Assembly (NCBI GenBank): GCA_964596685.1
Contig: CAZQVA010000015.1
Span: 1 to 49,667, forward strand
Origin: CAZQVA01 sp964596685
Lineage (GTDB): Bacteria; Chlamydiota; Chlamydiia; Chlamydiales; VFKH01
Direction of reading: 5' to 3'
DNA: 49,667 nt
Numbering within the stretch: the first letter of the stretch is position 1; every line of letters begins with the position of its first letter. Positions 33,035-41,419 of this stretch are shown here, piece after piece. The position numbers were made by a program, and so were the translations under genes. The notes below the pieces were generated by a model, which saw only the letters and a program-made list of their open reading frames with translations, did no database searches and was not told where the DNA came from.

Positions 33035-34204
33035 ATGATTCCTCGCAACCCACACCTTAGCCGTTTGAAAAATCGTTACCTCTTCCCTGAAATCATTAGA
33101 CGAAAAGAGGCATTTCAAAAATCCCACCCAGAGGCAAAGCTTATTAGCTTAAGTATCGGGGACACCAGCCTCCCCTTGTTGGAGCCGGTCATTGAAAAGC
33201 TTGTTCAAAAATCTCTCGCTATGGGGACTTTAGAAGGATATGAAGGATACGGCGCGGAAATCGGCATGAAGGCCCTGCGTGAAAAAATCGCCCAAGAAGT
33301 CTATGGAAATCAGTTTAGTGCAGATGAAATTTTTATTTCCGATGGGATTGCCACAGATTTAGGACGTCTACACTTTCTGCTTGGCAATGATCTCGTCATT
33401 GGAGTGCCCGACCCCTCTTACCCCGCTTACGCCGATGCCAGCCTCATTGCAGGACAGAAAGAATGCCGCCTCCTTCCTCTTACCCGGGAAAATCATTTCT
33501 TTTTTGATTTTGACGATTTAAAAGGAATCGATGTGCTCTTCTTTTGCAGCCCCCACAATCCCACAGGAGTTGCAGCAACGCGCGAGCAGATGGAAAAATT
33601 AGTAAAAAAAGCTCACGAAGAGGGCTTCCTGATTGTTTTTGATGCAGCTTATAGTGCTTTTGTCGAGAACAAACATCCCACTTCTATCTTCGCTATCGAG
33701 GGTGCGAAAGAAGTAGCCATTGAACTGGGTTCTTTTTCAAAGTGGGCGGGTTTTACAGGTGTACGTCTTTCATGGAGTGTCGTGCCTCAAGATCTGGTGT
33801 CAAGCGATGGGGCACCGCTAATTAAGGACTGGGAGCGCATCGTCTCTACCTGTTATAACGGCACTTCCGTCATTATCCAACACGCAGGCCTTGGCTTACT
33901 CTCCCAACAGGGATTGCAAGCAGCGAGAGGACAGATGGGCTATTATATGGCCAATACGCAACGTTTAAAAGTGGCATTAGAACAAAAAGGTGTCGCTGTC
34001 TATGGGGGCGATTGCCCCTATCTCTTTTGCGACTTTGGCATACCTTCCTCATGGGAGGGTTTTGAGTGGCTGCTGCATAAAGCCCATCTAGTCACAATCC
34101 CTGGTGTAGGATTTGGACCTTCAGCAGAAGGCTATCTGCGCATCAGTGGTTTTGGTCGGACAGAAGCAATTGATGAGGCGATTGAACGAATCGCACGCCT
34201 CTAA
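33035..34204 (+). CDS. dapL: LL-diaminopimelate aminotransferase
   Basis: A 389-aa class I PLP aminotransferase that turns tetrahydrodipicolinate directly into LL-diaminopimelate, bypassing DapD, DapC and DapE; this route is known from plants and Chlamydiae. Seen: ISLSIGDTSLPLLEPV, GYEGYGAEIGMKALREKI, FCSPHNPTGVAATREQM, VFDAAYSAF and the PLP-binding Lys in ELGSFSKWAGFTGVRLSW. Last gene of the dap operon. Its TAA stop lies inside repeat copy C, so an insertion event may have set the present 3' end. Confidence 0.95.
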   Translation: MIPRNPHLSRLKNRYLFPEIIRRKEAFQKSHPEAKLISLSIGDTSLPLLEPVIEKLVQKSLAMGTLEGYEGYGAEIGMKALREKIAQEVYGNQFSADEIFISDGIATDLGRLHFLLGNDLVIGVPDPSYPAYADASLIAGQKECRLLPLTRENHFFFDFDDLKGIDVLFFCSPHNPTGVAATREQMEKLVKKAHEEGFLIVFDAAYSAFVENKHPTSIFAIEGAKEVAIELGSFSKWAGFTGVRLSWSVVPQDLVSSDGAPLIKDWERIVSTCYNGTSVIIQHAGLGLLSQQGLQAARGQMGYYMANTQRLKVALEQKGVAVYGGDCPYLFCDFGIPSSWEGFEWLLHKAHLVTIPGVGFGPSAEGYLRISGFGRTEAIDEAIERIARL

Positions 34205-34232
34205 AACCAATTCTTCAGGTGGGATGGGTATA
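34201..34232. repeat. Dispersed inverted repeat, copy C (single arm)
   Basis: A solitary 32-base arm whose complement starts TATACCCATCCCACCTGAAG and ends AATTGGTTTTAG, the consensus of the arms at 3932-4099 and 12109-12174. No partner arm is nearby. It contains the dapL stop codon and ends 3 bases before the convergent acidic gene. Confidence 0.75.
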
Positions 34233-34235
34233 TGC

Positions 34236-34436
34236 TTACTGTTCGTCGTCCTCAAAGTCCTCTTCGTCTTCAAAATCTTCTTCATCGAAGTCGTCTAACT
34301 CATCGTCGTCCCATTCGTCTTCGTCATCAAAATCTTCATCATCTTCGTCATCCCATTCCTCATCACCATCATCGAATTCGTCTTCGTTATTTTCAAAAAG
34401 ATGCTTGCCAAAATGGTCTTCAGTCAACGTCGGCAT
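34236..34436 (-). CDS. Small, extremely acidic protein
   Basis: A 66-aa protein in which residues from about 17 onward are almost only Asp and Glu with spaced Trp and Phe (for example DDGDEEWDDEDDEDFDDEDE). The first 16 residues (MPTLTEDHFGKHLFEN) are normal. ATG 34436 is preceded by GAGGAAA; another ATG lies at 34448. The aromatic spacing argues that this is a real protein and not chance. It could be a DNA mimic, an RNA polymerase-delta-like tail or a chaperone for basic proteins; none can be shown here. It converges on dapL. Confidence 0.6.
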   Translation of the reverse strand: MPTLTEDHFGKHLFENNEDEFDDGDEEWDDEDDEDFDDEDEWDDDELDDFDEEDFEDEEDFEDDEQ

Positions 34437-34600
34437 AAATTTCCTCATAAAAAGTTAACAGGTGTTTTCCAAAAAACAACCCCGATCACAAAAACATACC
34501 GAGCAGATTCCTTCTTAATCAACAAGAAAGTGATCCCCGCAAAAAATTATATGTGCGTATACTAGATGAAGAAAAAAACCTTAATGCGAGTAGGCTACCT

Positions 34601-35194
34601 GTGGAACTTTTTTCCGTTGCTTTTACCCTCTTTTTAGTCATGAATGTTTTGGGAATTATCCCAGCATTCTTAAAAGCTCTTGAACCTGTCCCTATTACAA
34701 AACGCCCTCTTGTCCTTGTACGGGAAATGTGTTTTGTCCTTGGACTCATGCTGCTTTTTGGCTGTTTTGGAAAATTATTTTTCCATTGGCTTCAGATCGA
34801 TGATACAACACTGAGTATGGCTGGCGGTATCATCTTATTCTTTATCGGTATCCGAATGATCTTCCCTGATCCACGCTTCGATGCAGAATATCACGAGCCA
34901 TCTCCCTGCTTTGTCCCGATTGCCTTCCCAATCATCTCGGGTCCTTCCGTCCTAGCAGCGATGATGTTTTATTCCGACCGTTTACCGATCAAGGAAGGTA
35001 TCTTTGCCACAATTATCGCATGGGCAGCTGCCTTTATCATTCTATCTTTTGGCACCCGTATCAAAGCTCTCATTGGCGATAAGGGTCTCAATGCTCTGCA
35101 GCGTCTGATGGGCCTCCTGTTAACTCTGATCTCTGTGCACTTTTTCCTTACAGGGTTAATCGCTTGGGTTCAAATCCTGAAAGGACAGCCATGA
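34601..35194 (+). CDS. MarC-family membrane protein, first copy
   Basis: A 197-aa inner-membrane protein of the MarC/UPF0056 family with six hydrophobic spans. Typical segments: FLVMNVLGIIPAFLKAL, GGIILFFIGIRMIFPD and PIAFPIISGPSVLAAMM. The GTG at 34601 aligns with the usual family start; a longer frame from GTG 34553 would begin at a likely TATACT -10 (34558-34563). The function of the family is unknown (an early link to multiple antibiotic resistance was not upheld). It overlaps a second MarC gene by ATGA. Confidence 0.82.
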   Translation: MELFSVAFTLFLVMNVLGIIPAFLKALEPVPITKRPLVLVREMCFVLGLMLLFGCFGKLFFHWLQIDDTTLSMAGGIILFFIGIRMIFPDPRFDAEYHEPSPCFVPIAFPIISGPSVLAAMMFYSDRLPIKEGIFATIIAWAAAFIILSFGTRIKALIGDKGLNALQRLMGLLLTLISVHFFLTGLIAWVQILKGQP

Positions 35195-35769
35195 ACTTTT
35201 TTGAAACCGCCATTACTCTCTTCTTTATTCTCGACCCCTTAGGGAATATCCCTGCATTTTTGGCCATTCTCAAAGACTTTGATCCCAGGCGTCAGCGCAT
35301 CATTATCCTCAAAGAGATGATCATCGCCCTTGCCGTTCTGCTGTTCTTTGTCTTTTTGGGCGATCAATTCTTCCAGGCTCTCCAAATTAATCCACCAACC
35401 GTACAGATCTCTGGTGGGATCATTCTTTTTGTCATCTCCTTGCAGATGATTTTTCCTCCTGCTTCCACTGGAGAGGTCGCTGCAGCTAAAAAAGAACCTT
35501 TTATTGTGCCTCTCGCCGTGCCATTTATCGCAGGACCAGCGATCATCACTACAGTGATTGTCTACGCACAGCAGCACAAAAGCGTACTCAGCACAACTTT
35601 TGCGCTTGGGGCAGCCTGGGCTGTTTCTACTTTAATTTTGGTCTTCGCCTCCAGCTTGCGGAAATTCCTAGGTCAGGCCTTTTTAAGTGCCGCAGAGAGG
35701 CTTATGGGAATGATCTTAGTGATTTTTGCTGTCAACATGTGTGTCAATGGAATCCAAGAGCTTTTCTAA
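35191..35769 (+). CDS. MarC-family membrane protein, second copy
   Basis: A 192-aa paralogue of the gene before it, with LFFILDPLGNIPAFLAILKD, GGIILFVISLQMIFPP and PLAVPFIAGPAIITTVIVYA. ATG 35191 overlaps the previous stop (ATGA). Tandem MarC genes suggest a hetero-oligomer or a duplication with divergence. In Chlamydia trachomatis a MarC-type gene (CT852) lies beside map (CT851), as here. Confidence 0.85.
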   Translation: MNFFETAITLFFILDPLGNIPAFLAILKDFDPRRQRIIILKEMIIALAVLLFFVFLGDQFFQALQINPPTVQISGGIILFVISLQMIFPPASTGEVAAAKKEPFIVPLAVPFIAGPAIITTVIVYAQQHKSVLSTTFALGAAWAVSTLILVFASSLRKFLGQAFLSAAERLMGMILVIFAVNMCVNGIQELF

Positions 35770-36538
35770 GCAAAAATGGCGCTTAAAAATCGCCTATGAC
35801 GGCACTGATTTTCACGGCTGGCGTGCTACAAGCACACACGCCAGCATCCACAGCACGCTTCTTGGCACCCTAAAAACAATATTACAAGAGCCCATTCACT
35901 TAGAAGGCGCAAGTCGTACCGATGCTGGGGTGCACGCTGTTGGGCAAATTGCCACTTTCGAATCCTCTTCCCGCATGACAGATGCACGGCTTATTTTAGC
36001 GCTAAACGCCCTTTTGCCCTCATCGATCAGGGTCATAGAAGTTGCAAAAGTGGATACTTCCTTTCACCCAACGCTCAGCGCCTGTAGCAAGGAATACCGC
36101 TACTATATTTGCAACGTGCCCTTTCAACTGCCACAATGGCGTGCATTTTCCTGGCATATTCCCAAGCACCTTGATTATAATAAGATGCGGGCGGCTGCTG
36201 CGATCCTCTGCGGCACACACGATTTTGCAGCATTCTGCAACCAGAAGCATAATGAATCCTACGCCGATAAAAAGCGTCGTTTGACTTCCTTAGAAATTGT
36301 TCCTTTGGAAGATGACCGCTTATACATTAGCCTTGTTGCCGATGCCTTTCTTTATAAAATGGCACGCAACCTTACAGGAGCCTTGGTTAATATTGGTAAA
36401 GGGACACTTAGCATGGCTATATTAAAAGAGATTTTAGAGGGTAAGGATCGCCGCTGTGCCCCTTTAACAGCTCCTGCGCATGGGCTGTTTTTACATCACA
36501 TCACTTATAGAAAGGAGCTTTATGGATCGTCGCAATGA
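35747..36538 (+). CDS. truA: tRNA pseudouridine(38-40) synthase
   Basis: A 263-aa enzyme that isomerises U38-U40 in the tRNA anticodon arm. Motifs: LKIAYDGTDFHGWRA, the catalytic Asp in GASRTDAGVHAVGQIA, KEYRYYICN, GTHDFAAFCNQ and FLYKMARNLTGALVNIGKG. ATG 35747 overlaps the MarC gene by 23 bases. The 3' end overlaps map by 17 bases. Confidence 0.93.
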   Translation: MESKSFSKQKWRLKIAYDGTDFHGWRATSTHASIHSTLLGTLKTILQEPIHLEGASRTDAGVHAVGQIATFESSSRMTDARLILALNALLPSSIRVIEVAKVDTSFHPTLSACSKEYRYYICNVPFQLPQWRAFSWHIPKHLDYNKMRAAAAILCGTHDFAAFCNQKHNESYADKKRRLTSLEIVPLEDDRLYISLVADAFLYKMARNLTGALVNIGKGTLSMAILKEILEGKDRRCAPLTAPAHGLFLHHITYRKELYGSSQ

Positions 36539-37400
36539 ATCTTGCTGGTGTGGCAGTGGAAAAAAATGGAAAAAATGCCACTTCCCCGCTATTTCACCCA
36601 AAGGCGCCTTTTCTACCCAGCGTACACACTACTGGAATCGCTATCATATTCTTTTAAAAGACCCGGAACAAATCACGGGCATCAAAGCAGCTTCAAAACT
36701 TGCCGCGAACATTTTGAAAGCCACCTGTGCGATGGCAAAAGCAGGCGTAACGACGGCGCAACTCAACGATTTTGCTCATAAGCTGCATCTTGAAGCCGGT
36801 GCCACTCCAGCTCCTCTCGGTTATGGCTTCCCTCCTTTTCCCAAAAGTATCTGTACCTCTTTGAATGATGTTATTTGTCACGGGATTCCCAATGATGTTC
36901 CCCTCAAAGAGGGTGACATTATCAATATTGACGTCACAGCAAAACTCAATGGCTACTATGGCGATTGCAGTGCAATGGTCATGATTGGTGAGGTGAGTGA
37001 TGAAAAAAAACGCGTCGTAAAAACCTCTTACGACTGTTTAATGGAGTCCATTGCGATCTTAAAACCTGGCGTCCTTGTTTCCGAAATTGGCACGGTCATT
37101 GAAAAATGCGCACACAAAAACCGCTGTTCCGTCGTGCACCAATTTGTTGCCCACGGCGTCGGTGTAGAGTTCCATGAGGAGCCACAAATTGCGCATCTGA
37201 GCAACCGTTGCCACATTCCTCTTGCAGCAGGGATGACCTTCACCATCGAACCAATGATCAATGCCGGCGTTGCTGAAGGAACTGTTGACCCCACCGACCA
37301 CTGGACTGCGCGCACAAAAGACGGCCGCCCCAGCGCCCAATGGGAACACACTCTACTCATCACCGATAGCGGCTACGAAATCCTCACCCTTCCCGATTAA
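36522..37400 (+). CDS. map: Methionine aminopeptidase with N-terminal SEC-C zinc motif
   Basis: A 292-aa type I enzyme that removes the initiator Met. Residues 1-20 carry the SEC-C-type zinc motif ESCWCGSGKKWKKCHF, also found on chlamydial MetAP. The catalytic domain has SICTSLNDVICHGIP, NIDVTAKLNGYYGDCSAM (two metal Asp), VAHGVGVEFHEEP and FTIEPMINAG, then the last Glu in WEHTLLITD. ATG 36522 has AAAGGAG upstream. Confidence 0.95.
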   Translation: MDRRNESCWCGSGKKWKKCHFPAISPKGAFSTQRTHYWNRYHILLKDPEQITGIKAASKLAANILKATCAMAKAGVTTAQLNDFAHKLHLEAGATPAPLGYGFPPFPKSICTSLNDVICHGIPNDVPLKEGDIINIDVTAKLNGYYGDCSAMVMIGEVSDEKKRVVKTSYDCLMESIAILKPGVLVSEIGTVIEKCAHKNRCSVVHQFVAHGVGVEFHEEPQIAHLSNRCHIPLAAGMTFTIEPMINAGVAEGTVDPTDHWTARTKDGRPSAQWEHTLLITDSGYEILTLPD

Positions 37401-37553
37401 CCATTCATTCCCTCTACCCTCTCAAGTATGATCCTCAAAAGATGTATCAGAACCCCTTTGAGAATCACTCTTTGAGGCAAAAATATTTATGAAACAACAC
37501 CCTTTTGAAGTACACTATTTGAAACAATAAAAACTATCAACAAAGTTACTTGT

Positions 37554-39227
37554 ATGTCACTGCCATCCACTGAAAGAAATCATTTCCTTAAAGAGATCAT
37601 CGCTAAAGACCTTGAAAGCGGCAAATATCGACAACATCAAGGAGCATGTCCCGTTGTTACACGCTTTCCTCCTGAACCCAATGGTTACTTGCATATCGGA
37701 CACGCTAAATCCATCTGTTTAAATTTTGGTCTCGCAAAAGAATTTCATGGCCGTTGTCATCTGCGCATGGATGACACTGACCCTTCAAAAGAGAGCATTG
37801 AATATGTAGAATCAATCAAACGTGATGTCAATTGGCTGGGCTTTCAGTGGGATGCCATGTACTATGCCTCAGATTATTTTGAAAAATTCTATGCCTATGC
37901 AGTCGCTCTCATCAAAGCAGGGCGTGCCTACGTATGTAGCCTTAATGACGAAGAGATTCGCAAAACACGCGGCACCGTGACAGAAAGTGGACAAAATAGC
38001 CCTTATCGCGAACGTTCAGTAGAGGAAAATCTCGACCTTCTAGAGCAGATGCGCCAAGGAAAGTTTCCCGATGGAGCCCATACTGTACGCGCAAAAATTG
38101 ATATGGCAAACCCTAACATGAAAATGCGCGATCCCCTGCTTTATCGCATCCGCCACGCACATCACTACCATACACTCGATGCCTGGTGCATCTATCCGAT
38201 GTATGATTTTGCCCACCCCATTAGCGATGCCCTTGAAGGAATCACTTATTCTATTTGCACCTTGGAATTTGAAAATAACCGAGAACTTTACGATTGGGTT
38301 CTCGATGCCTGTGGATTTGAAAAACCCCGCACACAACAATATGAATTTGCACGCCTCTCTCTCTCATATACTGTGATGAGTAAGCGAAAATTACTTGCAC
38401 TCATTGAAAATGGCCTTGTAAGTGGCTGGGATGACCCACGCCTACCAACACTTTCAGGCATGCGTCGTCGTGGAGTGACTCCGGAGGCGCTGCGTCGTTT
38501 TTGTGACGACATTGGTATTGCTAAAGCGAACAGTCAAGTAGAAATGGCGCAGTTAGAATTTGCCATTCGAGATGACCTCAATCAAAAGGCCCCTCGTACA
38601 CTTGCAGTCATGAATCCGCTCAAAGTTGTCATCACCAATTATCCAGCAGGCGAAGAGGAGTGGCTAGATGCTCCTTTATTCCCTCACGATATTCCTTTAG
38701 AAGGATCACGCAAACTACCCTTCTCACGAGAGGTCTACATTGAACGCGATGATTTCATGGAAGTGCCTCCTAAAGGGTATTATCGACTTGCTCCGGGAGC
38801 CAAAGTGCGCCTACGTCATGCCTTTATCATCGAATGCCAGGATGTCATCAAAAATGCAGCTGGCGAAGTGACAGAAATCCATTGCACCTATGATCCTACA
38901 ACAAAAAGTGGTTTATCCACTGAAGTTAAAGTAAAAGGAACGATTCACTGGGTCAGTATTTCTCACGCTATCCCCGTCGAACTGCGTCTATATGATCGCC
39001 TGTTTTCTGAAAGTCAACCGGATCAGGATACGCCTATTAATCCTGACTCCCTCAATGTTAAACGCGGTTTTGTAGAACCCTATACTGCTCAAAATGCGAA
39101 TGCAACCACACGCTTTCAATTTGAGCGCCTAGGGTATTTCTACAAAGATCTCCCTGATAGTACAGACGACCTCTTAGTCTTTAACCGTATTATTGGATTA
39201 AAGGATTCCTGGGGTAATAAAAAATAA
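37554..39227 (+). CDS. glnS: Glutaminyl-tRNA synthetase
   Basis: A 557-aa class Ic synthetase that charges tRNA-Gln directly. Seen: TRFPPEPNGYLHIGHAKSIC (HIGH), MDDTDPSKESIEYVESIKRD, the KMSKS-like VMSKRKLLAL, and a C-terminal beta-barrel anticodon domain. The length and PPEPNGYLHIGHAKS signature fit bacterial GlnRS rather than GluRS. Chlamydiaceae lack GlnRS and use GltX plus GatCAB, so presence here is notable and may come by transfer. Stop codon lies in a 17-bp tandem duplication. Confidence 0.94.
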   Translation: MSLPSTERNHFLKEIIAKDLESGKYRQHQGACPVVTRFPPEPNGYLHIGHAKSICLNFGLAKEFHGRCHLRMDDTDPSKESIEYVESIKRDVNWLGFQWDAMYYASDYFEKFYAYAVALIKAGRAYVCSLNDEEIRKTRGTVTESGQNSPYRERSVEENLDLLEQMRQGKFPDGAHTVRAKIDMANPNMKMRDPLLYRIRHAHHYHTLDAWCIYPMYDFAHPISDALEGITYSICTLEFENNRELYDWVLDACGFEKPRTQQYEFARLSLSYTVMSKRKLLALIENGLVSGWDDPRLPTLSGMRRRGVTPEALRRFCDDIGIAKANSQVEMAQLEFAIRDDLNQKAPRTLAVMNPLKVVITNYPAGEEEWLDAPLFPHDIPLEGSRKLPFSREVYIERDDFMEVPPKGYYRLAPGAKVRLRHAFIIECQDVIKNAAGEVTEIHCTYDPTTKSGLSTEVKVKGTIHWVSISHAIPVELRLYDRLFSESQPDQDTPINPDSLNVKRGFVEPYTAQNANATTRFQFERLGYFYKDLPDSTDDLLVFNRIIGLKDSWGNKK

Positions 39228-39247
39228 TATGTAATAAAAAATAATAT
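39214..39247. repeat. 17-bp tandem duplication at the glnS stop
   Basis: GTAATAAAAAATAATAT occurs twice in tandem, 39214-39230 and 39231-39247. The first copy holds the glnS stop codon. Confidence 0.7.
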
Positions 39248-39276
39248 TTACAAAATGTAACTTTTTTACATATAAT
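39247..39276 (+). promoter_or_regulatory. Promoter with palindromic operator candidate
   Basis: TTTACA (39247-39252), 18-base spacer and TATAAT (39271-39276). The spacer contains ATGTAA-CTTTT-TTACAT (39255-39271), a perfect 6-base inverted repeat that would place a repressor over the promoter of the 208-aa gene. Confidence 0.5.
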
Positions 39277-39319
39277 TATTTTTATTATTCACAATAAATA
39301 CAACTAAAAGGATTATCCT

Positions 39320-39946
39320 ATGTCATCAATTGCCATGTTAGATAAACCCAACTCACAATTTAGCCTCTATGCTTGCGATTTACCAGAATTTGATAATGAT
39401 CGCAAGATGCAACAGGAAAGACGCTGTACCAACGTCAAGGATATACCTATACAAATTATCCGAGCTGCTTTCTCTCCCATACACGCTCTTCACTTAGCAG
39501 CTAACAACTTCCTAGCAACACCGATATTTCTTTGTTCAGGAAAAGGCAAACGCGCCGCTAAAGAAGTATTTTTAGGTATTGCGACTATTGCAGCAATACC
39601 TGCTGACTTACTACTCAGAGTGGGAACAGTTATTGCATCAACCATTGGAGTCATTTCGCCTAATGTAGGATCATTTGCGCGCCGCGCAACGCTCTTGAAA
39701 ACTGATGAAGAAATCCGCAGAGTTGCAAACTCTAAGATTAGCACCTACGGCGGACTGCAATTCGCAAAAAAGGTTATTTTAGAGCTCTCTGGAAAAGAAA
39801 ACACCGATCTATTTGATCGTATCATTATCAATCGCACACCTCGTGCAGAGCGTTGGGCACATCAATTGTACCTTACCCTCTTTGACAAGCAGAGTGCCAG
39901 CGATAGTTCAGTCGGTAGTAAAAAAGGGCAGCAAAACGCTGCATAA
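39320..39946 (+). CDS. Unknown protein with a bilobed hydrophobic region
   Basis: A 208-aa protein with AAAAGG before the ATG, its own promoter and a terminator, so a monocistronic unit. Residues about 55-120 are hydrophobic and broken by a short polar turn (FLGIATIAAIPADLLL, then VGTVIASTIGVISP). Paired hydrophobic spans of this sort mark chlamydial inclusion membrane proteins, but the spans here are modest. The C-terminus is charged and ends in a Ser/Lys/Gln tail. No recognised family. An Inc-like role is only a hypothesis. Confidence 0.6.
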   Translation: MSSIAMLDKPNSQFSLYACDLPEFDNDRKMQQERRCTNVKDIPIQIIRAAFSPIHALHLAANNFLATPIFLCSGKGKRAAKEVFLGIATIAAIPADLLLRVGTVIASTIGVISPNVGSFARRATLLKTDEEIRRVANSKISTYGGLQFAKKVILELSGKENTDLFDRIIINRTPRAERWAHQLYLTLFDKQSASDSSVGSKKGQQNAA

Positions 39947-39972
39947 TTCCCTCATGTACGGCTGGATGAATG

Positions 39973-40005
39973 AAGCGGGTTGCTTTTTGTAACCCGCTTT
40001 GTTTA
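39973..40005 (+). terminator. Rho-independent terminator of the 208-aa gene
   Basis: AAGCGGGTT (39973-39981) pairs with AACCCGCTT (39991-39999), a perfect 9-bp stem followed by TGTTT. Confidence 0.75.
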
Positions 40006-41339
40006 TGATGATGCGCATGTCAAATAGAAAAAGTTTTTATCCCTTAAGCTGTCTTTTGGCAGCCTTTCTTTTTCTTCCCCTCACACTTTTGGCAGAAGCA
40101 AGTGAATTATCCGGCACGCCCGATGATATCGATGACAATGCCATCTCCTCTAATCCTATTGCGGTGCGCAGTACAACAGGAAATGGGTGGTTGGGCAAAC
40201 AGATGGGCCTTGCCGACAAAGGTATCAATGTAGGTGGTGTGGGGATCCTTGAGCAAAATAACCTTCTTGCAGGCGGCATTACTCCCCATAGCTCCGTTTT
40301 TAACACTGTTTGGGATATTGGTGCACGCTTTGACATGGAAAAACTTGTAGGGTGGAAGGGAGGGTACATTGGGATTGACTTCTTACAAGTAAATGTAGGC
40401 TTTAGTAACGTTGAAGCAGGAAGTGCGCAAGGCTACGATGGCCTATCAAGCGTTCTTCCTCACAATCGCTCAGAACTCTATCAATTGTGGTTGCGCCAAG
40501 AACTCTTCGATCGCTCCATCATCATCAAAGTAGGAAAACTTGTTGTGAATCAACACTTTGGCAACACACTGCGTCCAATTCCTATGAAAGAAAAATCCGT
40601 TAACATCCCCGCAGAAAGTGGACTGATTTATAAGCCCATCTTCATCAACCCCTCGCTGTTTGATATTATGCCCGCCTACTACAACTCTGCAGTAGGAAGT
40701 ATTGTTACCTATCTGCCGACTGCTACTAACTATATTACCGTAGGTGGTTTCGATGGGAATAATGCGAGAGGTATTTCTACGGGAGTGCGCGACCCTCGTT
40801 TTAATGGCTATTATCTCTTATTAGCGGAATTGGGGCAAACATGGATGTGGAATGATGAAAAACCAGGAAGACTCGCCGTGGGTTGGTGGCGCCAAACGGG
40901 CGTGTTGCGCACACATCATCATACGACACATGACAGTATCGAACAAAATGGGGCAAAAGGCGTTTATGCCTTTATGACGCAACGCCTCTGGTATCGAAAC
41001 CCCGGCAAAGATAATAGTGGCCTTGCTATACAAGCCATGTGGGGCGTAAACGACTCTTTAGTCCTTCCTTTTAAAAATGCCATTAGTGCTACCATCACTG
41101 CTTTTGGGCTCATCGGCAATAGAAAAGATGATTCCTGTGGTATCGGTATGGCCTATGCCAACCTCAATCCACGCCTTTTTGATCGCAAATTTGAATGGAT
41201 GTATCAAGCCTACTATCAGTTCAGAATTTTTGATGCTCTAGCCCTTGAACCTGTTCTTAGCTATATTCCACGCCCTGCCCTTGAATCTTTTGTCCCTGCT
41301 ACATGGGCCTTTTCCTTTCGCTCAATCTTAGTGTTTTAA
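40005..41339 (+). CDS. OprB-like outer membrane porin
   Basis: A roughly 440-aa beta-barrel protein. A signal peptide is clear (CLLAAFLFLPLTLLA, then EASEL). Repeated aromatic strands and the motif WDIGARFDMEKLVGWKGGYI, QLWLRQELFDRSIIIKVGKL and GGFDGNN are typical of the OprB/carbohydrate-selective family, and the chain ends with Phe (RSILVF), as expected for BAM-assembled barrels. The start is uncertain among ATG 40005, 40008, 40011 and 40017; none has a good ribosome binding site. Substrate cannot be told. An 80-base gap separates it from the TolC-like gene. Confidence 0.8.
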   Translation: MMMRMSNRKSFYPLSCLLAAFLFLPLTLLAEASELSGTPDDIDDNAISSNPIAVRSTTGNGWLGKQMGLADKGINVGGVGILEQNNLLAGGITPHSSVFNTVWDIGARFDMEKLVGWKGGYIGIDFLQVNVGFSNVEAGSAQGYDGLSSVLPHNRSELYQLWLRQELFDRSIIIKVGKLVVNQHFGNTLRPIPMKEKSVNIPAESGLIYKPIFINPSLFDIMPAYYNSAVGSIVTYLPTATNYITVGGFDGNNARGISTGVRDPRFNGYYLLLAELGQTWMWNDEKPGRLAVGWWRQTGVLRTHHHTTHDSIEQNGAKGVYAFMTQRLWYRNPGKDNSGLAIQAMWGVNDSLVLPFKNAISATITAFGLIGNRKDDSCGIGMAYANLNPRLFDRKFEWMYQAYYQFRIFDALALEPVLSYIPRPALESFVPATWAFSFRSILVF

Positions 41340-41352
41340 CTTTAGAGTCTTG

Positions 41353-41409
41353 ACTTCCTTTTTGTTTTTCAACAAAGTATTTTATAAACTCAGGTTATAA
41401 GAAGGAAGT
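41353..41409 (+). promoter_or_regulatory. Inverted repeat that could mask the tolC-like ribosome binding site
   Basis: ACTTCCTT (41353-41360) is perfectly complementary to AAGGAAGT (41402-41409), which contains the ribosome binding site of the next gene. Pairing extends by about four more pairs with wobbles. A smaller hairpin TTTGTT-TTTC-AACAAA lies inside. Confidence 0.4.
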
Positions 41410-41419
41410 TGGACATCAA

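Noticed and set aside
34219..34458. Ser-rich and Arg/His-rich frames on plus
   Set aside because: They are the antisense of the Asp/Glu-rich gene at 34236-34436; low-complexity GAC/GAA codons give open frames on the other strand.
37401..37553. Regulatory hairpin before glnS (CCTCAAA with TTTGAGG)
   Set aside because: Arms are 6-7 bases, far apart and AT-rich; not distinguishable from chance.
41350..41385. CueR/MerR-type promoter before the TolC-like gene
   Set aside because: TTGACT is 22 bases from TATTTT and the inner repeat does not match the known operator form; the hairpin reading is simpler.
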